Shown here: piece after piece, positions 1 through 10,200 of the stretch
Layout of the letters: the number at the start of each line of letters is the position of its first letter
How positions within the stretch are numbered: the first letter of the stretch is position 1
Assembly (NCBI GenBank): GCA_038025085.1
Contig: CM076142.1
Coordinates: 1,091,501 to 1,155,500 of the forward strand
DNA: 64,000 nucleotides
DNA from: Tetragonia tetragonoides
Taxonomy: Eukaryota > Streptophyta > Magnoliopsida > Caryophyllales > Aizoaceae
Direction of reading: 5' to 3'
The notes under the pieces: model-generated
Database searches by the model: none
What the model saw: only the letters and a program-made list of their open reading frames with translations
What the model was told of the DNA's origin: nothing
Program-made: the position numbers and the translations under genes

Positions 1-623
1 CTTGAATAACCACCCCTTCCACACGAACATAAGAAAGGAAGCAAACCCCACAAAAAGCCACACAATAATAACTAGAGCACTTTCCCTTAAGAAGAAAGCA
101 CAATTCATGCAGGGTAGCTCCAACTAATAATTTGTTGTTGACTACCTAATGCAATCATCCAGTCATGGTTTGGAATCTGAATATAGAAAGTAGAGAAGAC
201 AGAGAAGCTGCACATAAAGGAAGATAATAAAAAAAGTTGGAAAATATAATAGGTAAGTGGAAAAGGCCCATGCACATGCTGATTAGAAAGAAAAGAAAAT
301 ACTTCACACCAAAATCCAATGGGGTATAGGAAATTACAGAAAGATAAATATCAATACTAGACAAAAGCTGTACATATGAACGATTTATGCCCCTACAGGG
401 TTAGCTACTATGAAATCGAAAGAAAAGAAACGTTATCCAAGAGCGTAGGCAAAGGTCAAAAGGAGATCGACATAAGAAAACTTCGCTCATCATAAAAACT
501 ATTGTAAGCTCATAAAAACAACGAAAACTCCAATGCAGCCACGACAATTGCACAATTGGCAGTAGTCAAGTCCGCCATGCACACACCAAAGGCTGGGGAT
601 TTGAGGATGCCTAACTTTCATCA
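1..623. other. Intergenic or intronic, no gene recognised
   Basis: AT-rich sequence without a convincing coding stretch on either strand. It lies downstream of the possible terminal exon at 624-766 and could be 3' untranslated or intergenic DNA. I see no repeat ends here. Confidence 0.4.
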
Positions 624-766
624 CTAATTCTCCATTTCATCCATAATGTTGGGTGTGTCGCTAGTCAAGTCTTCATAGTAATTGACATTGTGAACAACAG
701 AACCCTGGGACTTATGACTTCCAAACCCTTTTTTGGGTGGGTTAGTGGAGTTGCAGCATTTCAGTG
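624..766 (-). CDS. Possible C-terminal exon of an unidentified gene
   Basis: On the minus strand a 143-nt open stretch begins after a consensus-like acceptor (CACCATAG, just above 766) and ends at a TAG at 624-626. The predicted tail is rich in polar and acidic residues and ends in NYYEDLTSDTPNIMDEMEN, which looks like a genuine protein C-terminus and not noncoding sequence. It lies on the same strand as the gene whose first two exons are at 4494-4915, so it may be that gene's last exon, left behind after the copia insertion. I do not recognise the family and the middle exons are not identified. The link is inference. Confidence 0.35.
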
Positions 767-1421
767 CTATGGTGAGTGCAAATCGGATATATTTCATTTT
801 TTTTCATGACACTTCTGTTTGTATATCTGAGTGGAATGTCACACTATTGTTCAATGAAAGCAAGTCGCAAAACTACCATGATCATCTTAGGGATACTATG
901 TCCAGAAGCAATAATTACGTGGAAACTCAGCAACACACCTTTAATCCTAACTTGAAGACATGGAACAAATAAATGCATTATGGTGCAAAGTGATCTCGTC
1001 AATATCATAAGCAGTTAGCTAGCTTCTCTAGTCATTCAACACATGTCAAAACAAAACATCTAAGAGATGATGATGGCATGCATATGACATTGGCATACAT
1101 AGTAAATCATTATACCTTGTAGCCATATAGGACCAGACCAACACCAAATTGTTGCCAAATTTTAGGAGCTCTTTAATTAAAGAAATAACAGAAGCTATAC
1201 CCAAACTGGAAGTTCTAACCTAACCTCTTTTTGCTTTTTCTTTTTTTTTTTTTTTATACATAAAGCTAAGCCAACCTCTTCTTGGTATGATATGCTACAT
1301 CAATGTAGAAACAATCAGATTAGGTACAAATCGACTGAGGGTTAGCTTAACACCCATCACGGCGTCATTGCAAGCAAAAAACACTTGCGTGCAAGCATAC
1401 AGCCATACACATAAACCACAT
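767..1421. other. Unassigned DNA next to the truncated copia element
   Basis: No coding sequence recognised. It includes a T tract at about 1241-1255. A 19-bp stretch starting CATACACATAAACC at 1404-1422 is repeated at 1469-1487, right where homology to the retrotransposon stops, which suggests a repair junction with filler DNA. Confidence 0.4.
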
Positions 1422-4152
1422 TCAGCAGCCAAACAATACCAAATGCAAAAGAATCTTCATCTTGATGCCATACACATAAACCACATTTATAATGACATTG
1501 CTAGATGTGTCATTATTTTGATGCCATTTCCATTCTTCATCTTCAACAAATCGGACATCTCTGCTTACTATAATCTCCTCGCTATCTGGATTATACAATT
1601 TATAACCCTTGGTCACGTCACTATAACCAATAAATATACATTTTCTGCTTTTATCATCGAGCTTTTTCCTCTTCTGATCTGGTATATGGGCATATGCAAT
1701 GCACCCAAATACACGTAAATGAGACACATCTGGTTTGTTCCCACTCCATGCTTCTTCTCGCGTCCGTCCACGAACACTCCTAGTGGGACACCTATTCAAT
1801 AAGTAAATTGCACAACAAACGGCCTCTACCCAAAATGGTTTCGGCAGATGTTTGACCTTCAACATGCTTCTAGCCATCTCAAATATGGTTCTATTTCTTC
1901 TTTCTGCTATACCATTCTGCTGAGGAGTATAGCTAGTTGTTAATTGATGTTGAATCCCTTCTTTCTTGCAATAATTATTGAACTCATTAGATGTAAATTC
2001 TCCACCTCTGTCAGATCTCCAGGTCTTTAAAGGATAACCGCTTTGTTTTTCAACAAGTACTTTGAACTACATAAACTTGTTGAATGCTGCAGATTTTTCT
2101 TTCAAGAAATAAACCCATAATTTTCTAGAAAAATCATCTACAAATAGTAGAAAATACTTTTTCTTCCCGATAGATTCTACCTCAACTGGTCCACATATAT
2201 CCGTGTGCACCAACTCTAACGGTTGCTTCGCTCGTCTAGACTTTCCAATCATAAACGAGTCTCGATGATGCTTTCCGAGAATGCAACGTTCACAAGGGCT
2301 ACTAAGAGCTTCAATAAGAGGTAAGCCCGTAACCATATCTAGCCGCACCAATAACTTCAAGCCTCGGAAGTTCAAATGGCCAAATCGAAGATGCCATAAC
2401 CAATTGCTATTTTTCACCATTGCTTGTAAACTCATCAATGTTTTGGCTTGAACCGACAAAGGAAACATACGATTCTTCGTCATGTTCACCTTTGTAATAC
2501 ACTTATTATTTTTTCCTCTGATCTCGCACACCCCATTTTCAATATGAACTTTGTGCCCTCTTTCTGAAAGTTGTCCAATGCTTAACAAATTCCAGAATAA
2601 ACCTGGCACATAGAATACGTCTGCAATCGTAACATTAGTACCATTTTTCGATTGAATACTAATATTACCTTTTCCCTTCACAGGAATTTTAGACTTAGTC
2701 CCGAAACTCACTTCTCCTTTCACTGATTCATCAAGGAAGGAGAACATTTCTTTCTTTCCGGTCATATGATTGCTACATCTCGTATCCAGATACCAAATAT
2801 TGCTGTTTTCGGCATCTGTACTTCTTTGCAAGCAAGAACTAAGTTTTCAGTCACTTCTACGGCATTCGCTTTTGCTTGCTCACCATGTTGTACATTTTTC
2901 CGGCATTCAAATACATAATGCCCAAATTGTCTACATTTGTAACACTGGATTTTGGATTTGTCACGCCCACCATTTGCTCTTTCACCCGAAGAACTGCCTT
3001 CACCATTGATATCTTTATTTGAGGTATAAAAGTTACCTCTTCCTCGACTACGACCACGACCTCGGCTGCGACTTCTTTGGTATCCGCCACGACCGCTGGA
3101 TACATTCGCATTGCCTTGCAAAGCACGCTCACCCCTAGAATTGTTGTTTCGTTGTTTAATTCGTTGCTCATGAGAGGCCAACGAACCCAACAATCTTTCA
3201 ATGGAGATAGTCGACAAGTCATTTGCTTGTTCTATTGCAGCCACAATAGAATCAAATTCTGATACGAGTGTTCTCGTTATCTTCTCAACAACCCGTTAAT
3301 CGGTTATGGTTTCACCATTAGCCCGCATCTGATTTGTAATTAACTGGACCCGATCAAAGTAATCATTTATTGATTCTGAATCATTCATGCTTAGATTTTC
3401 AAAATCTCCGCGTAACGTCTGCAAACGAACTTGCCTCACTCTTTCATCTCCTTTGTAGGATTTTTGCAGAATATCCCACGCCGCATGAGACGTTTCAGCT
3501 AACGATATTTTCGAAAATACCGTTTTTAGCTCAGCTGCAGAAAAGATAGAAAACAAGGCCTTCTGGTCTTTCTTGCGGGTTTCTTGTAATGTCTCCTTCT
3601 CTTCCTTAGACATCGACCCAAATGTTGTTGGGTCGGTCACATCTTCAAATCCTTTTTCTACCACCTCCCACATGTGATTTCCTCAAATATACATCATTCA
3701 CAAACTAATTCCCAAATTAGCTTCGGTTCTAAACTATTTCCCCACATATACACCACGTAGGATCGGAAAAGCAAAGCCGCTGTGGCCCACAGCGACTTTT
3801 GCCGGGAAAAAAAAAAATTAATAAAAAAAAAAAAAAAATTGGCAGCCCACAGCGGCTTTGCCTTAAAGCGAATTTTTTATTTTGCCTTTCGGTTTTTTTT
3901 TTTTTTTTTTTTTTGGCAAAAGTTGCTGTGGGCCACAACGGCTTTGCTTTTCCGATCCTACGTGGTGTATATGTGGGGAAATAGTTTAGAACCGAAGCTA
4001 ATTTGGGAATTAGTTTGTGAATGATGTATATTTGAGGAAATCACACTATCATGAGAGCGGAAGAATACTTTCATTTGAATAGCCCAATCATCATAATTGC
4101 TTCCAACTAATTTTGGAAGAGGCAGTTGAAATGAGTTGCTTGTTGTTGCCAT
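1422..4152 (-). pseudogene. Decayed copia gag-pol reading frame
   Basis: The frame starts at ATG 4150-4152 (MATTSNSFQLP, a typical plant copia gag start). It is interrupted at 3673-4045 by the fold-back insertion, resumes at 3673, and carries a TAA at 3296-3298, a frameshift near 2800-2830 and a TAG at 2067-2069. Recognisable parts are the gag core (to 3296), an RGRGRSRGRG-type basic stretch and the zinc knuckle CYKCRQFGHYVFEC (about 2890-2950). Next is the protease site, where the catalytic DTG reads DTR. Then come the HHCC finger ending CERCILGK, the integrase residues in HTDICGP and FVDDFSR, and the last catalytic E in NGIAERRNR (about 1895-1920). Translation becomes unrelated below about 1500. 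No functional product is expected. Confidence 0.92.
3673..4045. mobile_element. Fold-back element nested in copia gag
   Basis: Two arms of about 131 bp (3673-3803 and 3915-4045) are near-perfect reverse complements, separated by about 111 bp rich in A and T runs. The arms begin with TGTGATTTCC. Each arm holds a smaller palindrome (GCTGTGGCCCACAGC and a variant), and a related motif recurs in the centre. It interrupts gag between the codons for SHD and MWEVV. I see no clear target duplication, so the superfamily is undecided. It has no coding capacity. Confidence 0.8.
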
Positions 4153-4196
4153 TTCTCGATTATAATATTCGCAAGAAACCTTGCTCTGATACCAAA

Positions 4197-4493
4197 TGTA
4201 AGAAAATAAGAATTTGCTAATTCTTGTATTCACTCAATATATAAACAAAATAGGAGGAGAATAACAAGAATATAGGAAATATAACAATCTGCTAAATTGT
4301 TTCACGCTTTTCTCCTTAAATATCTAATTTACAACATCTCTTTTATAGACTCTCATATACTAAATTTACCAAATCTAATAAAACTCATTTATAACCTCCT
4401 AAAAGGTTACAATTAATCTGCGGTTAATTGTGAATTGCTAAACACTTATTTACTATTCTTAGCTTATTTAATTCAAGTTTGTTTTCTTTAACA
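4197..4493 (-). repeat. 5' LTR of the copia element, with primer-binding site
   Basis: On the minus strand the LTR starts TGTTAAAGAAAAC and ends TTTTCTTACA, that is TG...CA over 297 bp. Just inside it (about 4179-4193) is TTGGTATCAGAGCAAGG, the usual plant copia primer-binding site for initiator tRNA-Met. The LTR abuts coding sequence at 4494. No partner LTR lies in the window, so the target duplication cannot be confirmed. Confidence 0.85.
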
Positions 4494-4915
4494 CATCAAC
4501 CCCCAAGGCTATGTCAGCAAATAACTCCTCCAGCAAATTGCGCCGTTGCGAAGGCGACGCTTCTGCCTGCGAAACAAACACAACAATAAAAATGTAAAAA
4601 AAAATTGAGGAGTTAGTCAAGCCATTAATAAACTAAATCATTTAAAATTCTAGAACACAATCATAGGAATTTCTAATTACTTAACATTTAACAATAGCTC
4701 ATATAGTAAATGCAACAATCAAACCTCTAACTCATGCAAATAAGCGACGATTAGATTAATAAAAACGCAATTTGATGCTTAAGTAAAACCTAGTATATAA
4801 ATTTAAGCTGAAATAATCGAAGAAAAAGCTCACTCACTCGTTGAAGTTTTTTCTGGATTTCTTGAGAGAGAGCGATGAGATAAGCGCGTTTTCGCGAAGA
4901 CGAAGTTGATTGCAT
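4494..4915 (-). CDS. First two exons of a conserved plant gene, cut by the copia LTR
   Basis: Exon 1 (4838-4915) starts at ATG 4913-4915 and codes for 26 residues beginning MQSTSSSRKRAYLIAL, ending at a GTGAGT donor. Exon 2 begins at 4566 after a TTTGTTTCGCAG acceptor and continues in phase as AEASPSQRRNLLEELFADIA. After 73 nt it runs directly into the copia LTR at 4493. I believe this start belongs to an uncharacterised plant-conserved protein but cannot name it. The N-terminus looks helical and basic and has no signal peptide. The broken copy could make only a short fused product unless the retrotransposon is spliced out. Exons beyond it are unidentified apart from the candidate at 624-766. 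Confidence 0.65.
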
Positions 4916-5689
4916 TTCCGATATCAGATCATTCGGGATCCGAATCGAAAACCCTAAATTCGAATCTGTTCTTCAGAAAACACGCACCGCTAAAAATGGC
5001 GATATGTTCTTTGATTTAATGTTGCTTTTTTGACTTGTTAATACGAGTACTATTTCTTTAATGGATGAGAGGAGAGAGAAATGTTCAGGGTGCAAGCAAA
5101 CTTCCAATTAATGATGGTTATATTATTAATTAAATCGAAAAGACGGTTTTCGCGTAACAGGAAAGTTGAAAATTTTCTGGGTAGTGACGATGCAGAGCAG
5201 TGACAGACATTGATGGGGAGAAGATTAGAAGAAAGAGAGGGAGAGGAGATGACACGAGAACAAGGGAGAAAAAACACGTGTAAAAGGGTAATAATAATTT
5301 CTGGACAAAAGTCAAAATCTGATTAGTAATCGCTGGGTGGTATAGGTGAGATGGAATTCCGCCATTTGCCTTCATCAAAGTTGAAAATCCATTTGATGAT
5401 ACACGTTGATGTGCATGTGGATGTGGGCCATTGAAGCTTTAATTTTGGATCCTTTACTAGTTACGACTCTTACGAGTACTACAGTTCATTAGTAAATTTA
5501 GTTTCCTTGCTGCAAAGCCTCTAATAGATAGACTCTATAAAACTGTACAGTATGAGACCAAAAATAACCCAAAAATCAATAACCCATGAATTCGGTGTTT
5601 GAGCTTTTAGAATGGTGACAAGCTACTAATACTACTAAATAGAAAATTGACACCCGATCGGTGCATAACACCGGCTTTAAAATTATTGA
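4916..5689. other. Upstream region of the broken gene
   Basis: This should hold the promoter and 5' leader of the minus-strand gene starting at 4915. The stretch just upstream of the ATG (4916-5000) is mixed-composition leader sequence. I see no clear TATA box, and the open frames at 5050-5378 have no recognisable features. Nothing else is evident up to the satellite at about 5.69 kb. Confidence 0.4.
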
Positions 5690-6540
5690 TCGATAAAAGG
5701 CAAATTGGGACTCAAAATCCGACCCTGAGGTTCTTCCACTTCTCCCAGTTGCTCTCCAATCACAAATTTGGTTTACGGTCTTTTAAATGAGAAATTATTA
5801 TGTAGTCTAGGAGCACTGCTCCCTCCTCTCACAAAATCTAAAATTATCAATTTGAATTTAGAGTGGGCTCCACTTATTTTGTGAGAAAAGGGAGCAGTGC
5901 TCCTGGACTATGCAAAAACTTCTCCTTCTAAATGCCCCAAAGTTGTGGATTATAACCTTTAAAATTGAGATTTATATTCTACCTTCTCGGAGGACCCTTG
6001 GTGACAGACGAGCCTCCCAATGTCTCTGGGAGTTCATCCCGATACCCGAACTATCTATTCACCCATTTTTTTAGCCCTTTGGAGGTTGTGGCAAGCAAAA
6101 ACGTTTGCAAAGGCTAATTAGGACTCAAAAAACGATCTTGAGGGTCTCCCATGGTCCCCTGTGCAATATTGTAAGAAAATAACAAGCTTGGTTTACGGGC
6201 CTTCAGGATGCCTCTGGATACCTAGAAATCGTGGAATACAACCTTCGGATTTTGGATTTTTGGGGTCCGACTGATTTTTTACTCTACCTTATACCGGGGG
6301 GCCCTTGGTGACCCAAGAGGCCCCTTGATGCCTATGGGAGTCAATCATGAAGCCCGGACTAACTATTCACTCATAGTTTCAATAGTCAGCCGTGTAGGGT
6401 GGGTGGCTAGCAAAAGGGTTTTTAAAAACTAATTGGGACTCAATAACCAACCGCGGAGGCCTCCTACTACCCCAGGGGTACCCGTGTAATATAGCGCAAA
6501 AATAACGTTAAGATCTTCCGAACGCCTAATAATGGTTTAA
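5690..6540 (+). repeat. Satellite array A, about 2.3 copies of a unit near 315 bp
   Basis: The phrase GGGACTCAA...CCGA...GAGG...TCC recurs at 5707, 6120 and 6435, and GTTTACGG and CCCTTGGTGAC recur in register. The last interval is 315 bp. The first is 413 bp but contains the fold-back insert at 5790-5928 and a small deletion. The units match the array at 30.7-31.9 kb in layout and wording (GGACCCGATAACCC..., GCGAAAATA..., CTCCATATTCACCCAT), so they are diverged members of one family. No coding sequence. Confidence 0.75.
5790..5928. mobile_element. Small fold-back MITE inside a satellite monomer
   Basis: The ends fold back on each other: TAGTCTAGGAGCACTGCTCC on the left pairs with a near-complement on the right (GGAGCAGTGCTCCTGGACTA). 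The palindromic core is 5814-5909. TAAATG flanks both sides (5784-5789 and 5929-5934), a possible target duplication. The exact ends are uncertain. The element has no coding capacity. Confidence 0.6.
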
Positions 6541-7236
6541 CTTGTTGGTCTCACACAAGACTTATTGATTTATATAATGATAATTTAGTATTAAAATGTA
6601 CTTACGCAGGCATGTCATACTCGTGGAATCACGAGAAAATTATATACGCAACTATGTAAGATTTGGTGCAAAAGAAGCAGGAATCAAAACACAATCACAT
6701 TTATCATTTAATTTTGACATAGCTCCTCTTTTCTAGATTCTGTGTCATAACATTCGTGGTTAGATGTGTAACTTCGGACCCGCACTGAAGTGTTCTTCAA
6801 TTCTGTCGCACTATGGCTGCAATATCAACTGGATTCAAATGGAAGCGTATGGCCAATCCACCTCCTTACAGCTAGGGATGCCTGGCAAGACCTCAGCATC
6901 CCTGGCAAAACCTCAGCATCATTGAAAGTGACATCCATATTCACCCATCTCCCGAGCAGCTTCTCAATCTCAATATGCAAATCTGAAGTCCTAGTCCAAG
7001 ACAAGCAAGGATGGTGTACTCGGCAAACAATAATGCATTAATAGCATATATTACAATCACATTGACTCGACAGCTTACGCTGCTAGCCTGCTAGTGATGA
7101 TGGATTCTATTTCTCTAATGCAAACTACTAATGCACAGCACATCAGGATCAACATCGAATGCCAATACAATGTAGTGCACCTCTGCAAATGGGAAATAGT
7201 TAGAGACCTGGATCTGATAGCAGCATATGAATCGGC
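6541..7236. other. Downstream region of the ACR9-like gene
   Basis: Holds the presumed 3' untranslated region of the minus-strand ACR9-like gene (stop at 7237) and then AT-rich spacer. A plus-strand open stretch at 6790-7041 has no recognisable features and is treated as chance. Confidence 0.4.
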
Positions 7237-10200
7237 TCACCAACCCATCAGAGTTCTCCTAACTTTGTCTACAATCTGATTCCTAGATTCTGTACTCAAC
7301 AGTTGATACCCGCAATTTTCATCCAAAAGAAATCGATAAACCTCCCATACCCGATCTGATGCAGAGTACCTTCCTATCTCGGCCTGCAATTAAACACACG
7401 TGTTATACATTCCCAACTTTACTGCACCAACTCCTTATCTATGTTAAGACACTGGCAAGGACACTAGTACATATCCAATATTCTGTATTGAGTTGGAAGC
7501 ATGGTAGGAACTAAAAACATTAGAGTATGCTATACCCTTACCGAAAAAACACAGATGCCAAGCTTTTTAAGAGCAAGCGTAACATCATGGAAAACTAGAG
7601 GTCTTCCCTGTCCAGATAACTCAACTGGTTAGCCACCAACAGTTCAGTATCTGGTCCACGATTCGCAATAATTACGCGCAGTGGGTGAAGCATCTCCATC
7701 TTAAGAATTGAACATAAAAGATGTATTCGTTCAGGATCCACAATCTTTTTCCCATCCTTCTGCTGCATAAATAGGTCTATATCACGATGTCCTTTCATAA
7801 CAGCTGAGATTCGACCATATGAAATCTGGACCGAGCAGCAACAGTTTACATATCAGTGCATGAGATCTGCATTTCTCTACAAACATCAAATTAGCTGAAG
7901 GCACAATGCAAATAGCAACAACCTTTCAGTGATCACAATGGTTTACATGAACTAGTTCAAGTTACATTTAGCATAGAGGGTTGGTGTAACTACCCTTGAA
8001 TTGCTGCTGATAGTACCTGGCATTGCAGCACTATGAGCTGTGAGCCGCAATCACTAGTCCAAGGCCCCCTGGTAGTCATCCGGAATATTTTGACTTTTAG
8101 CCTTGGTGCCGGTGGATCCTATACACTAAAACTGTGAACAACATATCTTAGCACAAAGGTGCCAGAGGTACTCTTCACACTTGGAATTATAGGCCCTGAT
8201 TTCCATCTTTGCATGCCCTATAAGTGATAGCTTAAAGTAGGGAAAACCTTGAACAGTTCGAAGCCATGATCTCCTTCATTCATTAGGAGAGTGCCACATT
8301 GGACACTTTCAAGCTAAGTTCTAGTCTTTCGCCCGGGACCCTTAGATCCTACCAAGTTCAGGCCTTAAGGTGCTTATGAATGCTTAAGCCATGAGTACGA
8401 GTTAGCTCTATCCAAGGTTCCCCCAACAGCCATACCACATTACTACCCCACCCTACTTGCCCACAAACCCGCCCCCCCCCCCCCATCCAGCCCTGGAGGA
8501 GAAGGGGGGAGGATGTGCAGGCTTAACTTTGTAATCAGATATTGGAGATGGGGAATCATGCAAAAGGATGATTCATTGCTTAATTCAAAGAAGTACTCTA
8601 ATCATTCAAGTTCTTAAAGAATCTACAATTGATGGTAAATCAGGGTATACATAGGTGGCAGCAATGGAAGGAAAGTCCCCCACCCCCTCCCCCCAACCTA
8701 AAAGAAAAGCCATATCACAACAGCTTTAGTGATATTCTGAATTTCTGATTGACAAACTAGGCAACTCGAAATACTTGAATGAGAAGAAAACAACTGGAAG
8801 TTGTTCAGCTTGGTATATAATGAATTTGGGTTTTGAAACTAAAAACCGCTTTCTAAAACGAGTAAATAGAAAAGTAACTTTTCTGATTTTAAGTTTGTCT
8901 TTCGGTTGGCAGTTCTCCAACTTAAAACGACTAGTAGAAGTAGTGATAATTTTCCCATTAAAAAGGACAAAAAGAAGTGGCGACAATTTTAAGCTAGCTA
9001 ATCAAATACATGCAGGTTTTACATTTCAAAACAGAAACTGGTAAGTCAAAACAATACTGTCTGAGCCCATCTAGCAGTAGAGCCGGCAGAAGCTGACACG
9101 ACACAATAACACGACACGAACCGGACACGAAATAAGCGGGTTAGTGTTGAGATATTCGACACGATTAATTAAGCGGGTCGACACAAGTTTACCCGTTTAA
9201 TTAAGCGGGTTGGGTTAGTGTTGAGATTTTCAACACGAAATTTACACGATTAACTTAAATGGGTCGGGTTCGTGTCAGGTTGACCCGCCTAACCCGTTTA
9301 AGTTGAAATTTTAAATTTTTCATTTTTGAGATCCCGCAATTCTCAACTATGCAGCCCAAAAAAAAACACAAATGCAGGCCAAGCCCAGTTTTTAGGGGTT
9401 TAATGGGTCATAGGTATATAAGGCAAATTACTAAACCCTAACTTCTATTCTCACCTCACCGTCAAATGCTCATAGCCGTTTCCTTCTTCTTTCCTCTCGT
9501 CATCTCTACTCTCTCTCTCTTGAGAACCTGAGCATTGAACAAGAGCAAGGTAAGTTTATTTTCAGTCTTAATTCACTCTCTTTCTCTTTAAATTTGTGTT
9601 TCAATCTCTCTCTCTCTTTTTCAAGTTATTTAATTTTACTTTTGTTTTGTTAACAGGTACTCTTCGATCTAGTCTTCTTTTATCTCAATCAGTATGTTTC
9701 TCGTCCTTTTGTTCTTTTAATCTCTCCCTTTTTAATAGAGTAACTTTTTTGTGATTAAATGTGTTATTTATTTGAGTATTTTTTATGTTGTAGAGATGGA
9801 TTCCTGAATCATCTGGAAATGGAAAGGCAAGTGATGTTGCCCAACTATCTGGTTTGGCTAAGTAGGTTGTTGTCAAGTTTAGATTATGCAATTGGTGGAG
9901 TAATCTGGTTTGGTTAGGAGTAATCGGGTTTGGTTAGTAGGAGTAATCTGTAATTGGTGGATTATGAATGCTTTTAGTGAACTTAATTTGGTTGTTGGTT
10001 TGTAATATTTTACATTGCTGCAGACCTGTTGGCTGTAGGTGAAGGTGTAAGTTTGGATGATTTTGTTGTTAATTTTAATTTGGTTGTGTGACTGATGTTT
10101 GTTGTCAAAAGTATCAGTATATTCATAAACAGGTTAGGCGGGTCAACCCGTTTATTATCCGTGTCGTGTTCGTGTTTGGATTTTCTGACACGATTATTAA

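Larger units (their letters stand above)
1422..4493 (-). mobile_element. Ty1/copia LTR retrotransposon, 3'-truncated and decayed
   Basis: Minus-strand element. In order it has a 297-bp 5' LTR (4197-4493), a primer-binding site complementary to initiator tRNA-Met, a gag region, a CCHC zinc knuckle, a protease remnant, the gag-pre-integrase HHCC motif and the integrase core. Integrase before reverse transcriptase is the copia order, but reverse transcriptase, RNase H and the 3' LTR are absent. Recognisable homology ends near 1500, and the lowest part may be filler DNA. The element sits inside exon 2 of the gene at 4494-4915. It cannot be autonomous, having two nonsense codons, a frameshift, an internal fold-back insertion and the missing 3' half. 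Confidence 0.93.

Noticed and set aside
1287..1718. Plus-strand open frame of 143 codons
   Set aside because: It is antisense to the copia integrase region and its translation has no protein-like features.
6790..7041. Plus-strand 83-codon open frame downstream of the ACR9-like gene
   Set aside because: No recognisable motif, and it is antisense to the expected 3' untranslated region.
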